Position numbers and translations under genes: made by a program
In this document: piece by piece, positions 1-10,746 of the stretch
Position numbering within the stretch: the stretch's first letter is position 1
Layout: every line of letters starts with the position of its first letter
NCBI RefSeq assembly: GCF_008386495.1
Contig: NZ_VTHJ01000006.1
Coordinates: 62,001 to 126,000 of the forward strand
Source of the DNA: Streptomyces tailanensis
GTDB taxonomy: Bacteria; Actinomycetota; Actinomycetes; Streptomycetales; Streptomycetaceae
Reading direction: 5' to 3'
DNA length: 64,000 bases
The notes under the pieces: model-generated
Told to the model about the DNA's origin: nothing
What the model saw: only the letters and a program-made list of their open reading frames with translations
Databases searched by the model: none

Positions 1-614
1 CCCTCGCCGACGTACAGCCGGACGACACGCCGTACGAGCAGGCCGTTCCGCGCGGTTATCTGCGGGAGCACGGTGACCTGAGCGTCGAGGAGACCGTGGA
101 GCTGCTGGCGGAGAACCTGGCGGACTACCGGGCGATCGTGCACCGCACGGACACCGCCGGGCTCGCCGGAACCATCGCCGGCCTGCTCGCCGCGCACGGA
201 TCCTCGACGGTCCTCGTACCGCCGGGGCTGCCGCAGGAGTGGCTGGCGGCCACCGAGACGGCACGCGTGGCGGACCGGGTGGAGAGCACTCCCGACGAGT
301 TGGACCAGGTCGACAGCGTGATCACCGCCTGCGCCCTCGCCATCGCCGAGACCGGCACGATCGTCCTCGACGGCTCCCCCGACCAGGGCCGCCGCCGGAT
401 CACACTCGTGCCCGACCATCACATCTGCGTCGTACGAGTCCCGGACCAGGTCGTCTCCTCGGTCCCCCAAGCCCTCGAACGCCTCGACCCGACACGCCCG
501 TTGACCTGGATCTCCGGCCCTTCCGCCACCAGCGACATCGAGCTCGACCGGGTGGAGGGGGTGCACGGTCCGCGCACGCTTGAGGTGGTGCTGGTGGCCC
601 CGAGCGTCGACTAG
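1..614 (+). CDS. lutC: LutC-type lactate utilisation protein (LUD domain), 5' partial
   Basis: Carboxy-terminal part of a LutC-type protein. The frame is open from the window edge (codons run from position 3), so the true start lies upstream and the GTG at 96 is internal. About 203 residues are visible, including the LUD-domain segment ALAIAETGTIVLDGSP and the following RRRITLVPDHHICVV. In the family LutC works with the iron-sulfur proteins LutA and LutB to oxidise L-lactate to pyruvate in the cytoplasm; lutAB would be expected just upstream, outside the window. The broken FAD/FeS dehydrogenase near 3370-5916 belongs to a related chemistry. The gene ends with TAG at 612-614. Family assignment is firm; the lactate role is inferred from the family. 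Confidence 0.8.
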   Translation, partial: LADVQPDDTPYEQAVPRGYLREHGDLSVEETVELLAENLADYRAIVHRTDTAGLAGTIAGLLAAHGSSTVLVPPGLPQEWLAATETARVADRVESTPDELDQVDSVITACALAIAETGTIVLDGSPDQGRRRITLVPDHHICVVRVPDQVVSSVPQALERLDPTRPLTWISGPSATSDIELDRVEGVHGPRTLEVVLVAPSVD

Positions 615-632
615 GACGGGCACAATCGGCCC

Positions 633-800
633 GTGGGGACGGACATTCGGGGATTCGTGGAGTGCCGCACGTGGGGCACGGGGCTCGACATCGGGGAGAC
701 GGCCTGGTACCCGGCCGTCGAGTTGTCTGCCCCGGCGGCTACGGCTTGCTCTTCTTCGAGGTGCTCTCGCGGCCCAGGAGGCCGTACGCCCTGCGTCCGT
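633..800 (+). pseudogene. Decayed remnant of a small actinomycete hypothetical protein
   Basis: A GTG at 633 opens a frame reading MGTDIRGFVECRTWGTGLD, which resembles, from memory, the amino terminus of a conserved Streptomyces hypothetical protein (MGTDIHGFVEC...). After about 30 residues similarity is lost. A second frame then reads YGLLFFEVLSRPRRPYALRP, which could be a later part of the same protein. This is a short, frameshifted remnant of unknown function. The rest of the 615-896 gap holds only the leader of the next gene. Confidence 0.35.
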
Positions 801-896
801 TGATGGGCGGCCTCCCGGACGTCCGCACACCGATCATCCGCGCGGTGATCTTGCTACGTTGGATGGCGACCACGAACGGCAACTCGGGGAGCTTCC

Positions 897-1694
897 ATGC
901 CACATGACCGTCCTCCGGTGATCAACAGCGGTGTGCCGCACTCGGCGCGGATCTGGAACTACTGGCTGGGCGGGAAGGACTGCTACGAGATCGACCGGCA
1001 GGTCGGTGACGAGATCCGCAGGGCGAACCCCCAGATCGTCGACATCGCCCGCGCCCAGCGGGCGTTTCTGCGACGGACGGTCACACAGCTCACCGAGGAG
1101 ACGGGCCTGCGCCAGTTCCTCGACGTCGGTTCCGGTCTGCCCACGGTGGACAACACCCACGAGGTCGCCCAGCGCATCGCCCCGGACGCGCGGATCGTCT
1201 ACGCCGACCACGACCCGACCGTCCTCGTCCACGCCACGGCCCTGCTCACCAGTTCTCCCGAGGGTGCCACCGCCTACACCGACGCCGACCTGCGCGATCC
1301 GGACAGCATCCTCGAACAGGCCGCGCGCACGCTGGATCTCACGCGCCCCGTCGCCCTGATCCTGCTCGGCGTCGCCGCCCACGTGCCAGACGAGAGCGCG
1401 TACGACATCGTTGCCCGGCTGATGGACGCCCTGCCCGCCGGGAGTCATCTGGTGTTCGGCGACAGCACGGAGGTGTACCGACCGGAGGCGATGCGGGCGA
1501 TGGTCGAGCACTGGAACAAGACGAGCGACAACCCGCGCGTCAACCGCTCCCCCGAGCAACTCGCCCGCTTCTTCGACGGGTTGGAGCTGCTGGAGCCGGG
1601 GCTGCTGTCCGTGGCCCAGTGGCGGGCCGAGCGGGGTGGCTCCGCGGAGCCGTGGGAGGTGGACTGCTTCGGCGGGGTGGGGCGCAAGCCGTAG
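897..1694 (+). CDS. SAM-dependent methyltransferase, Methyltransf_19 (DUF574) family
   Basis: A 265-residue cytoplasmic protein with ATG at 897 preceded by a weak GGGGA ribosome site. The amino terminus (SARIWNYWLGGKDCYEIDR) is the hallmark of the large actinomycete S-adenosylmethionine methyltransferase family once called DUF574. The SAM-binding glycine motif is FLDVGSGLPT at about residues 93-102, and an acidic strand end follows at IVYADHDP. The length is normal for the family. These proteins are highly expanded in Streptomyces and few have known substrates, so no substrate is proposed. It is transcribed towards the uracil-DNA glycosylase gene; the two stop codons are only a few bases apart. 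Confidence 0.85.
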   Translation: MPHDRPPVINSGVPHSARIWNYWLGGKDCYEIDRQVGDEIRRANPQIVDIARAQRAFLRRTVTQLTEETGLRQFLDVGSGLPTVDNTHEVAQRIAPDARIVYADHDPTVLVHATALLTSSPEGATAYTDADLRDPDSILEQAARTLDLTRPVALILLGVAAHVPDESAYDIVARLMDALPAGSHLVFGDSTEVYRPEAMRAMVEHWNKTSDNPRVNRSPEQLARFFDGLELLEPGLLSVAQWRAERGGSAEPWEVDCFGGVGRKP

Positions 1695-1700
1695 GTCACG

Positions 1701-2405
1701 TCATGCACCGGCCTCGTCGAGAGCCCTCGCGGCCACCCTCAGGTCCGCGACCAGCCCCGCGTACGCGCTGTCGCGGTCGTCGGCGCGGAGTACGGCCGAG
1801 GGGTGGATGGTGGCGACGACGTACGGCTGATCATCCTGTTCGAGCACTCCCGGCGGCAGGTTCAGCAGTGCGCCCCGGTCCTTGGTGACCCGGAAGGAGC
1901 TGCCCATCAGGGCCTTCGCGGCGGTCGCGCCGAGGACCACCACGGCCTCGGGCCGCACCAGACGCAGTTCGGCGAGCAGCCAGGGGCGGCAGGCGGCGAC
2001 CTCGCGCAGCTCGGGCGCTTTGTGGATGCGGCGTTTGCCGCCGCCCGGGGGCCGGGTGAACTTGAAGTGCTTGACCGCGTTGGTCACATAGGCCGTGTCC
2101 ATGTCGATCCCGGCCTCCTCCACGGCCCGCCGCAGCAGCCGTCCGGCCGGGCCGACAAAGGGCTCGCCCTGCCTGTCCTCCTGGTCCCCCGGCTGCTCAC
2201 CGACCAGGACCAGCCGCGCCGGCTCGGCACCCTTGCCGAAGACCGTCTGGGTCGCGTCCTCGAACAGCGGGCAGCCCCGGCAGTCGGCCGCGGCCCGCCG
2301 GTGCGCGGCGAGGCCGCCACGGCTCGGCAGATACGGTCCCGCGTCATAGGCCCGCCCGTCCCGCGACGGTGCCTCCGTGCCGCTGGTGTGCTTGGTGGGG
2401 CTCAT
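1701..2405 (-). CDS. udgX: UdgX-type uracil-DNA glycosylase
   Basis: A 234-residue protein of the uracil-DNA glycosylase superfamily. Diagnostic UdgX features are visible: GEQPG at residues 69-73 in place of the usual water-activating motif, the KRRIH loop at 124-128 whose histidine (H128) forms the covalent bond to uracil-site DNA in characterised members, and the HPS motif at 201-203. Cysteines at 42, 45 and 139 fit iron-sulfur cluster ligation as in family 4 enzymes. UdgX excises uracil and stays covalently attached to the abasic site instead of turning over. The ATG lies at 2403-2405, with a purine-rich AAGGAGGT ribosome site upstream. The gene is intact among broken neighbours. Confidence 0.9.
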   Translation of the reverse strand: MSPTKHTSGTEAPSRDGRAYDAGPYLPSRGGLAAHRRAAADCRGCPLFEDATQTVFGKGAEPARLVLVGEQPGDQEDRQGEPFVGPAGRLLRRAVEEAGIDMDTAYVTNAVKHFKFTRPPGGGKRRIHKAPELREVAACRPWLLAELRLVRPEAVVVLGATAAKALMGSSFRVTKDRGALLNLPPGVLEQDDQPYVVATIHPSAVLRADDRDSAYAGLVADLRVAARALDEAGA

Positions 2406-2527
2406 CCGCGACCACCTCCTTCACCGAGAGCCGGGAGCCGGGTGCCTGCTGCTCGGAACTCTCTCCCGGGTACCCCGTCCGTCTCGAATCCATCATGGAT
2501 CCGTGTGTACGGGGCACCCACGGACGC

Positions 2528-3365
2528 ATGGCCGCCCTCCTCGCGCTCGCCTCCGCCGCCCTGTACAGCATCGTCGACTACGCCGACGGGGTGCTGTCCC
2601 GCCGGGTCCACTTCGCCGTGGTCACGCTGCTCGGCCAGGTGGGAGGCCTGCTGCCGGCGCTCGTGGTGGCGTTATCGGTGCCCGCGTCGTCGGTCGGGCT
2701 CCCGGATGTGCTGTGGGGTGCGCTGTCCGGCGTCGGCAGCGGTGTGGCCATGACATACCTCAACCCGGGGGCTGAGCCGGGGCAGCATGACCGTGGTGGT
2801 GCCGGTGAGCGCTGTCACCGGGGTCGCGCTGTCCGGTCCTGTGCCGGGTCGTACTGCTCGGTGACCGGCCCGCTCCCGTGGCGTGGCTGGGCATCTGTGT
2901 CACGGTGCCCGCGCTGTGGCTGGTGTCCGGCGGGAGGGGCCCGAGCGGCCCGGATACGGGGCGGGCCACCGCCGACGGGGTGATCGCCGGCCTCGGCGTG
3001 GCGGTGCAGTACCTCGGGCCGGCCCAGGCCGGTGCCGGGAGCGGGGTGTGGCCGGTGGTCGCGGGACGGCCGGCCGCGGTCGTACTGCTGCTGCCGAGTC
3101 TGCGGGGCGTGCCGGGCGGCTCCGTCAGCCGGCGGAGGCGTGGGGGAAGGCGGTCGCGATCGGGGCGGGCGCGGCGCTCGCGCTGGTGCTGTACCTGTGG
3201 GCGGCCCAGCGGCAGATGTTGTCCGTGGTGGTCGTCCTGGCCTCGCTGTACCCGGCCGTTCCCACCGTCCTCGGCCTGACCCTGCTGCACGAGCGGGTGA
3301 CCGCCCGGCAGACGGTCGGTCTGGTGAGCGCGGCGGCCGCGATCGTGCTGCTCAGCCTGGGCTGA
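2528..3365 (+). pseudogene. DMT/EamA-family permease, multiply frameshifted
   Basis: Remains of a drug/metabolite-transporter permease. The start frame (ATG 2528) reads MAALLALASAALYSIVDYA and continues to about 2760. A second frame carries SMTVVVPVSAVTGVALS from 2784, a third carries AWLGICVTVPALWLVSGG from about 2881, and a fourth carries LTLLHERVTARQTVGL to the TGA at 3363-3365. At least three frame changes are needed to rebuild about 280 residues, so no functional multi-span permease can be made. The carboxy end with its LLHERVT motif is typical of EamA domains. The gene converges on the broken dehydrogenase, so both genes of this pair are dead. Confidence 0.75.
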
Positions 3366-3369
3366 GCAG

Positions 3370-5916
3370 CTCGCCCGGCGAAAGCCCCTGCCGAGCACGG
3401 TGGCGGCGCCCGCGGCGGCGAGGCCGGTGCCGGTGAGGGCGAGGGACTTGGCGAGGTGCCCCGGTGGGTCGGGGCGCGCGCCCGGGGCGACGCCGTACGC
3501 GCTGCCCGGCTGCCGCTCCGGCCGGCCCGGCGTCGGCGGGAGGCCCGTGGCCAGGAGTTCCGCCAGGTGCACGGCCTCGTGACCGCCGCTGTCGAGTTCG
3601 TGGATCTGGGTTCGGCAGCTGAAGCCGTCGGCCAGGACGACCGTCGCCTCGTCCGCCTCGCGCAGCGGGGGCAGCAGGACGCGTTCCGCGCAGGCCCGGC
3701 TGACGTCCAGGTGGCCGTACCGCTCACGCCGGGCGAACCACTGCCGCAGTGTCTCCGCCGCGAACAGCGGGACCTCCCGGTCCTCGATCCCCGCGACGGC
3801 GACGGCGGCGCGCGACAGGAGCGGGGCATGGGTGAGGGCGTTGGCAGCCCGGCCGAGGCGGGCCCGTCCCTCGGCGTGGGCGACGGCCGGCAGTCGGCCC
3901 ATCGACAGGTCGGAGCGTGGGCGGCGCCAGGGGCGGCCCGCGAAGTGGTGGGCGAGGAACTCCGCCTTGTACGTGGCCATGTCCACGTCGGCCGGGCAGT
4001 CGCGCTTGCACCCCTTGCAGGCCAGGCAGAGATCGAGTGCGTCGCGGACCTCCCGGGAGCGCCAGCCGTCGCGGATCGCGCTGTCGCCGTGGCCGTCGAG
4101 CATCTCGAACAGCAGCCGGGCCTGCCCGCGCGTGGAGTGCTCCTCCTCCCCCGTGACCTGGAAGGACGGGCACATCACGGCGCCGCCCTCGGTGGTGGGC
4201 TGCCGGCACTTGCCGACGCCGACGCACCGGTTGGCGGCCCGGGCGAAGGAGCCGCGGTCGGCCGGGAAGCGGAAGTGCAGGTCGTGCGGGTCGTACGGGG
4301 CCCAGTCCGCGCCGAGTCGCAGGTTCTCGTCCAGTCGGTACGGGGCATCCAGCTGGTACGGGGCCACGACCTTGCCGGGGTTCATCCGGTTCAGCGGGTC
4401 GAAGACGGCCTTGAGCCGCCCGAACGCCTCGACCGGCTCGGGGCCGAACATCCGCGGCAGCAGCTCACCCCGGCTCTGCCCGTCGCCGTGCTCCCCGGAG
4501 TTGGAGCCGCCGAACTCCACCACCAGGTCGGCCGCCCGTTCCATGAACCGCCGGTAGGTGGCGACACCGTCGGCGGTGTACAGGTCGAACGGGATACGGG
4601 TGTGGACGCAGCCCTGACCGAAGTGGCCGTAGAGGCTGGGCCCAGTGTCGCTCTCGTAGCCGAACTCCTCGTACAGGCCCCGCAGTCGTCGCAGATAGTC
4701 GCCGAGCCGGTCGGGCGCCACCGCCGAGTCCTCCCAGCCCTCGAAGGTGTCGGGCCCGTGCGGTACGTGCGCGGTGGCGGCGAGCCCCGGCCTCGCGCAC
4801 CTGCCACAACTCCGCCTCGTGGGCCGGGTCGTCGAGGAACGCCACCTCCGGGTCGTGCTCCGACTCGTGGAGCGCGGCCAGCATCCGATGCGCTCGCGCG
4901 TCCGCCTCCTCGACCGTGTCACCGCCGAACTGCACCATCAAGAAGGCGTGTCCGGCGGGCAGTTCGGCGATGGCCTCGGGGTTGAGGTGCTTGAGCCGCT
5001 CGTCGTGGATCAGCCGTTCGTCGACGCCTTCCAGGGCCATCGGCTCGTGCGGCAGGATCCCCGGCACGGCGTCCGCGGCCTCCTCGATGCCGTCGAACCC
5101 GAGCACGACCAGGGTGCGTTCCGCGACCACCGGTACCAGGTCGAGCTCCACCCGCAGGACGGTCACCAGGGTCGACTCGCTGCCCACCAGCAGTCCCGCG
5201 ACGTCGAAGCCGTGCTCGGGCAGGAGCGGGTCGAGGTTGTAGCCGGAGACCCGGCGCGGGATGTCCGGGTAGCGGCGGCGGATCTCGTCCGCGTAGGTTT
5301 CGCGCAGGGTGCGCAGCCGCCGGTACAGGGTGGCCCGCAGGTCGCCGTGGCGTTCGATCTCGGCGTACTCCTCGTCGCCGGTCTCACCGCACCAGAAGCG
5401 GGTGCCGTCGTAGAGGAGCACTTCCAGGCGGGCGATGTTGTCGACGACCTTGCCGGTCTGCTGTGCGGTGGCTCCGCAGGAGTTGTTGCCGATCATGCCG
5501 CCCACCGTGCAGTTCATGTGGGTGGCGGGTTCGGGGCCGAAGCGCAGGCCGGCCGGGGCGAGCCGGCGGTTGAGTCCGTCCAGCACGACGCCGGGCTGGA
5601 CGACACAGGTGCGGGCGGCCACGTCGACGGACTCGACGCGGGTGCAGTACTTGGACCAGTCGATCACCACGGCCGTGTTGACGCACTGCCCGGCGAGGCT
5701 GGTCCCGCCGCCCCGCGACAGTACGGGGGCGCCGTGCTCGCGGGCGACGGCCACGGCTTCGGCGGCCGCCTCGGGCGTCCGGGGGACGACCACGCCGATC
5801 GGGGTCTGCCGGAAGTTCGAGGCGTCCGTCGCGTACGCGGCCCGGCTCCCGGCGTCGAAGCGGACCTCCCCGTCGACCCGCTCGCGCAGCGTGCCCTCCA
5901 GGCCCCTCACACCCAT
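3370..5916 (-). pseudogene. FAD-binding oxidase with 4Fe-4S domain (D-lactate/glycolate dehydrogenase type), broken
   Basis: Starts at ATG 5914-5916 (MGVRGLEGTLRERV). The amino half has a complete FAD_binding_4 domain, including VLSRGGGTSLAGQCVN and CTVGGMIGNNSCG. Near 4785-4788 a C4 run (G4 on the coding strand) shifts the frame; with one base fewer the protein reads on as VREAGLAATAHVPHGPD. The second half holds the flavin-oxidase C domain (GHFGQGCVHTRIPFD, GEHGDGQSRGELLPRMFG) and ferredoxin cysteines (CVGVGKCRQP, CLACKGCKRDCP). After FAAETLRQWFARR the sequence jumps to YGHLDVSRACAERVLLPPL, the extreme end of family members, so most of the CCG cysteine-rich region appears deleted. No stop occurs near the expected end. 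It is inferred inactive. Confidence 0.8.
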
Positions 5917-6028
5917 GAACGCCTCCTCGCGGCCACCGGACCGTCACCGGAAGCTCGATCGCGCCGGGTACCCAGGGACCCCCAGGGCACAACCGCACAC
6001 CCGACCAAAAGTTGGGTCATTCGTTTTC

Positions 6029-6068
6029 TTGAACTGTTCGTGTTTATGGGGGTAGGTTGTTCGCCATG
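6029..6068 (+). promoter_or_regulatory. Putative furA-katG promoter, near-leaderless
   Basis: TTGAAC at 6029-6034 and TAGGTT at 6053-6058 form a plausible -35/-10 pair with 18 bases between. The expected transcription start falls at or within a few bases of the furA ATG at 6066, which fits the leaderless furA transcripts known in actinobacteria. The spacer holds a perfect small dyad, GAAC-T-GTTC (6031-6039), a candidate autoregulatory FurA site. This is inferred from sequence only. Confidence 0.45.
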
Positions 6069-6509
6069 ACCGCAGCCCAGACTCCGAACCCCGCCGAGGA
6101 GCTGCGCGGTGCCGGCCTGCGGGTGACGGCCGCGCGCGTGGCGCTGCTGGAGACCGTCCGGGCCGGCGACCACCTCGGTGTCGAAGCGATCGCCTCAGGG
6201 GTGCGCGACCGTGTGGGCCACATATCGCTCCAAGCCGTGTACGAAGCCCTGAACGCGCTCACCGGCGCCGGTCTCGTACGCCGCCTCGAACCTCCCGGCA
6301 GCCCGGCCCTGTACGAGGGCCGTGTCGGGGACAACCACCACCACCTCGTATGCCGCTCGTGCGGTGTCGTGGTCGACGTGGACTGTGCGGTCGGGCATGC
6401 CCCGTGCCTGACCGCCTCCGACGACCAGGGCTTCGCGATCGACGAGGCCGAGGTCATCTACTGGGGCCTGTGCCCCTCTTGTTCCGAAGCCAGCAGTTCA
6501 GCACCGTGA
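6066..6509 (+). CDS. furA: Fur-family redox/metal regulator FurA (CatR-like)
   Basis: A 147-residue Fur-family repressor directly upstream of katG. The winged helix (GLRVTAARVALLETVRAGDH through SLQAVYEALNALTGAGL) is followed by the dimerisation domain with the metal-binding HHHLVCRSCG motif and a carboxy-terminal CPSC pair. ATG 6066 is preferred over the in-frame TTG at 6057 because it aligns with family members and the promoter allows no longer leader. FurA/CatR/FurS proteins repress their own gene and the neighbouring catalase-peroxidase gene, and peroxide relieves this. The 24-base gap to katG implies one transcript. Confidence 0.9.
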   Translation: MTAAQTPNPAEELRGAGLRVTAARVALLETVRAGDHLGVEAIASGVRDRVGHISLQAVYEALNALTGAGLVRRLEPPGSPALYEGRVGDNHHHLVCRSCGVVVDVDCAVGHAPCLTASDDQGFAIDEAEVIYWGLCPSCSEASSSAP

Positions 6510-8750
<2,241 letters not shown>

Positions 8751-8776
8751 TCTCCTCCGACGTAGTCGGACCCCGA

Positions 8777-8810
8777 CGTCCGGGTCGGCCCGCATGGGCC
8801 GGCCCGGACG
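8777..8810 (+). terminator. Terminator hairpin after katG
   Basis: CGTCCGGG-T-CGGCCC (8777-8791) pairs with GGGCCG-G-CCCGGACG (8796-8810) around a GCAT loop, giving a 15-pair stem with one G-U pair, followed by TTGTG. Its position 26 bases after the katG stop fits a transcription terminator. Confidence 0.75.
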
Positions 8811-8866
8811 TTGTGCGTTCACGAGGAGCACCCGTTCCCGGGGAGCGGGATGAAATCGTTCTCCGT

Positions 8867-9655
8867 ATGAGCCGTATGAGCCGCCCTGTCTGTCACCCCG
8901 TCTTCGATGTCACCGGCAAGGTGGCCCTGGTCACCGGATCGAGCCGGGGTATCGGCCGGGCCCTGGCCAAGGGGCTGCTGGAAGCCGGGTGCAGAGTCGT
9001 CCTCAACGGGCGCGACACCGTCGCCCTGGAGGCCGCGCGCGAGGAGCTGACCGAGGCGTTCGGCGCGGCGGTCCTCGCCGAGGCCTTCGATGTGACCGAC
9101 TCCGCCGCGGTCGCCGGCGGCGTCGCCCGGATCGAGGGCCGGGCCGGACCGATCGACATCCTGGTGAACAACACGGGCGCCCAACACCGCGCCCCCTTCG
9201 TCGACTTCACCGACGAGGAGTGGCACGGCCTGCTCGACACCAACCTCACCAGCGCGTTCCTGGTCGGCCGTGAGGTCGCCCGGCGCATGGTGCCCCGACG
9301 CCACGGCAAGATCATCAACATCTGCTCGCTGCAGAGCGAAGCCGTACGCCCCGGGATCGCGCCCTACGCGGCGACCAAGGGCGCCCTGAAGATGCTGACC
9401 AAGGGCATGTGCGCCGACCTCGGGCCGCACGGCATCCAGGTCAACGGCATCGGCCCCGGCTACTTCGACACCGAACTGACCTCCGCGCTGGTCGCGGACG
9501 AGGAGTTCAGCGCGTGGGTACGGAAGCGGACCCCGGCGGGGCGCTGGGGCAGGGTCGAGGACCTCGTCGGCGCCTTGCTCTTCCTGGCCTCTCCGGCTTC
9601 CGATTTCGTCAACGGGCTGCTGTACGTCGACGGTGGCATGCTCTCCGTCCTGTGA
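8867..9655 (+). CDS. Short-chain dehydrogenase, gluconate 5-dehydrogenase-like
   Basis: A 262-residue classical SDR. The NAD(P)-binding motif TGSSRGIG is at about residues 23-30, the structural motif is LVNNTG (a variant of the usual NNAG), and the active site is YAATK with an upstream serine in NICSLQS. The overall pattern (LTSAFLVGREVARRM, INICSLQSEAVRPGIAPY) matches gluconate 5-dehydrogenase / IdnO proteins that interconvert 5-keto-gluconate and gluconate. Starts at ATG 8867 or 8876 are both possible; the first is used here. It precedes an idonate-dehydrogenase-like gene by 24 bases, as in idonate/gluconate catabolic loci. The exact substrate is inferred. Confidence 0.8.
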   Translation: MSRMSRPVCHPVFDVTGKVALVTGSSRGIGRALAKGLLEAGCRVVLNGRDTVALEAAREELTEAFGAAVLAEAFDVTDSAAVAGGVARIEGRAGPIDILVNNTGAQHRAPFVDFTDEEWHGLLDTNLTSAFLVGREVARRMVPRRHGKIINICSLQSEAVRPGIAPYAATKGALKMLTKGMCADLGPHGIQVNGIGPGYFDTELTSALVADEEFSAWVRKRTPAGRWGRVEDLVGALLFLASPASDFVNGLLYVDGGMLSVL

Positions 9656-9679
9656 CCCGGTGCCCCTTCAAGGAGCCCT

Positions 9680-10716
9680 ATGCACGCGTGTGTTGTCCAC
9701 GGAGCAGGCGATCTCCGGGTCGAGGAACGGCCGTACGCCGCTCCCGAACCGGGTGAGATCGCCGTCGCCGTCGCGTTCGGCGGAATCTGCGGTACCGATC
9801 CGCACTACTACCACCGGGGCCGGGTGGGCGACTTCGCCGTCAGTGAGCCGATGGTGCTCGGCCACGAGGTCGTCGGCCGTGTCGCCGCTCTCGGGCCCGG
9901 GGTCGAGGAGTCGGCCGGACGGCGGTCGGCGCCGCCGTCGCGATCCATCCCGCCACCCCCTGCGGAGCCTGCCGTGAATGCGTCGGCGGCCGGCGCAACG
10001 TCTGCGCCCACACCCGCTATCTGGGCAGCGCCGCCCACACCCCGCATGTCCAGGGCGGCTTCTCCCAGCTCATGAACCTGCCCGCCGATCAGATCCGTCC
10101 CCTGCCGCCTGGGCTGAGCCTGCGCCGGGCCGTGCTCGCCGAGCCACTGTCGGTGGCGCTGCACGCCGTGCGGCGGGCGGGTGAGGTGACCGGCAAGCGG
10201 ATCCTGGTCACCGGGGCCGGTCCGATCGGCTGTCTCGTCGTGGCGGCGCTGCGGCACGGCGGCGCCTCGGAGGTCGTCGTCACCGACCTCCACGACGCAC
10301 CATTGCGGATCGCCACCGAGGTGGGAGCCACCGCGACCGTACGAGCGGACCGGGCCGGCGATCCCGCCTGGGCCGGTGCCTTCGACGTCGCCGTCGAGGC
10401 GTCGGGGGCGCCGGCCGGGCTGCGGAGTTGCGTGGAGCGGGTCCTGCGCGGCGGCACCGTGGTCATGCTCGGGCTGCTGCCGCCCGGTGAGACCGGGCTG
10501 TTGGGCAATGTCGTGGTCACCCGTGAACTCGACCTGCGCGGTGCCTTCCGTTTCGACACCGAGTTCGACGACGCGTTGGCGCTGCTGGCTGGGGGTCTGC
10601 CCGTGGAGCCGGTCGTCACCCACACCTTCCCGCTGGAGCGGTCCGTCGCCGCGTTCACCACGGCTCAGGACCGCACCGTCGCCTCCAAGGTGCTGCTGGA
10701 CCTGTCCGGCGCGTGA
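9680..10716 (+). pseudogene. Zinc alcohol dehydrogenase, L-idonate 5-dehydrogenase-like, frameshifted
   Basis: An MDR-family dehydrogenase split over two frames. The amino part (ATG 9680) has the catalytic-zinc Cys in GGICGTDPHYYHRG and the GHE motif in MVLGHEVVGRV. Near 9911-9920 the frame is lost; the alternative frame continues with CGACRECVGGRRNVC, the four structural-zinc cysteines, and reaches the Rossmann motif VTGAGPIGCLVV and a normal carboxy terminus. A single one-base indel explains the break, so this is either a recent frameshift mutation or a sequencing error. If intact it would oxidise L-idonate to 5-keto-gluconate, the substrate of the SDR just upstream. Confidence 0.75.
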
Positions 10717-10746
10717 CCGGACGTCGGGAGCTCTGCTGAGACGGGG

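Noticed and set aside
2760..3369. Extension of the dehydrogenase frame on the minus strand beyond its expected end
   Set aside because: The sequence turns into low-complexity shadow coding opposite the DMT remnant; family resemblance ends near 3370.
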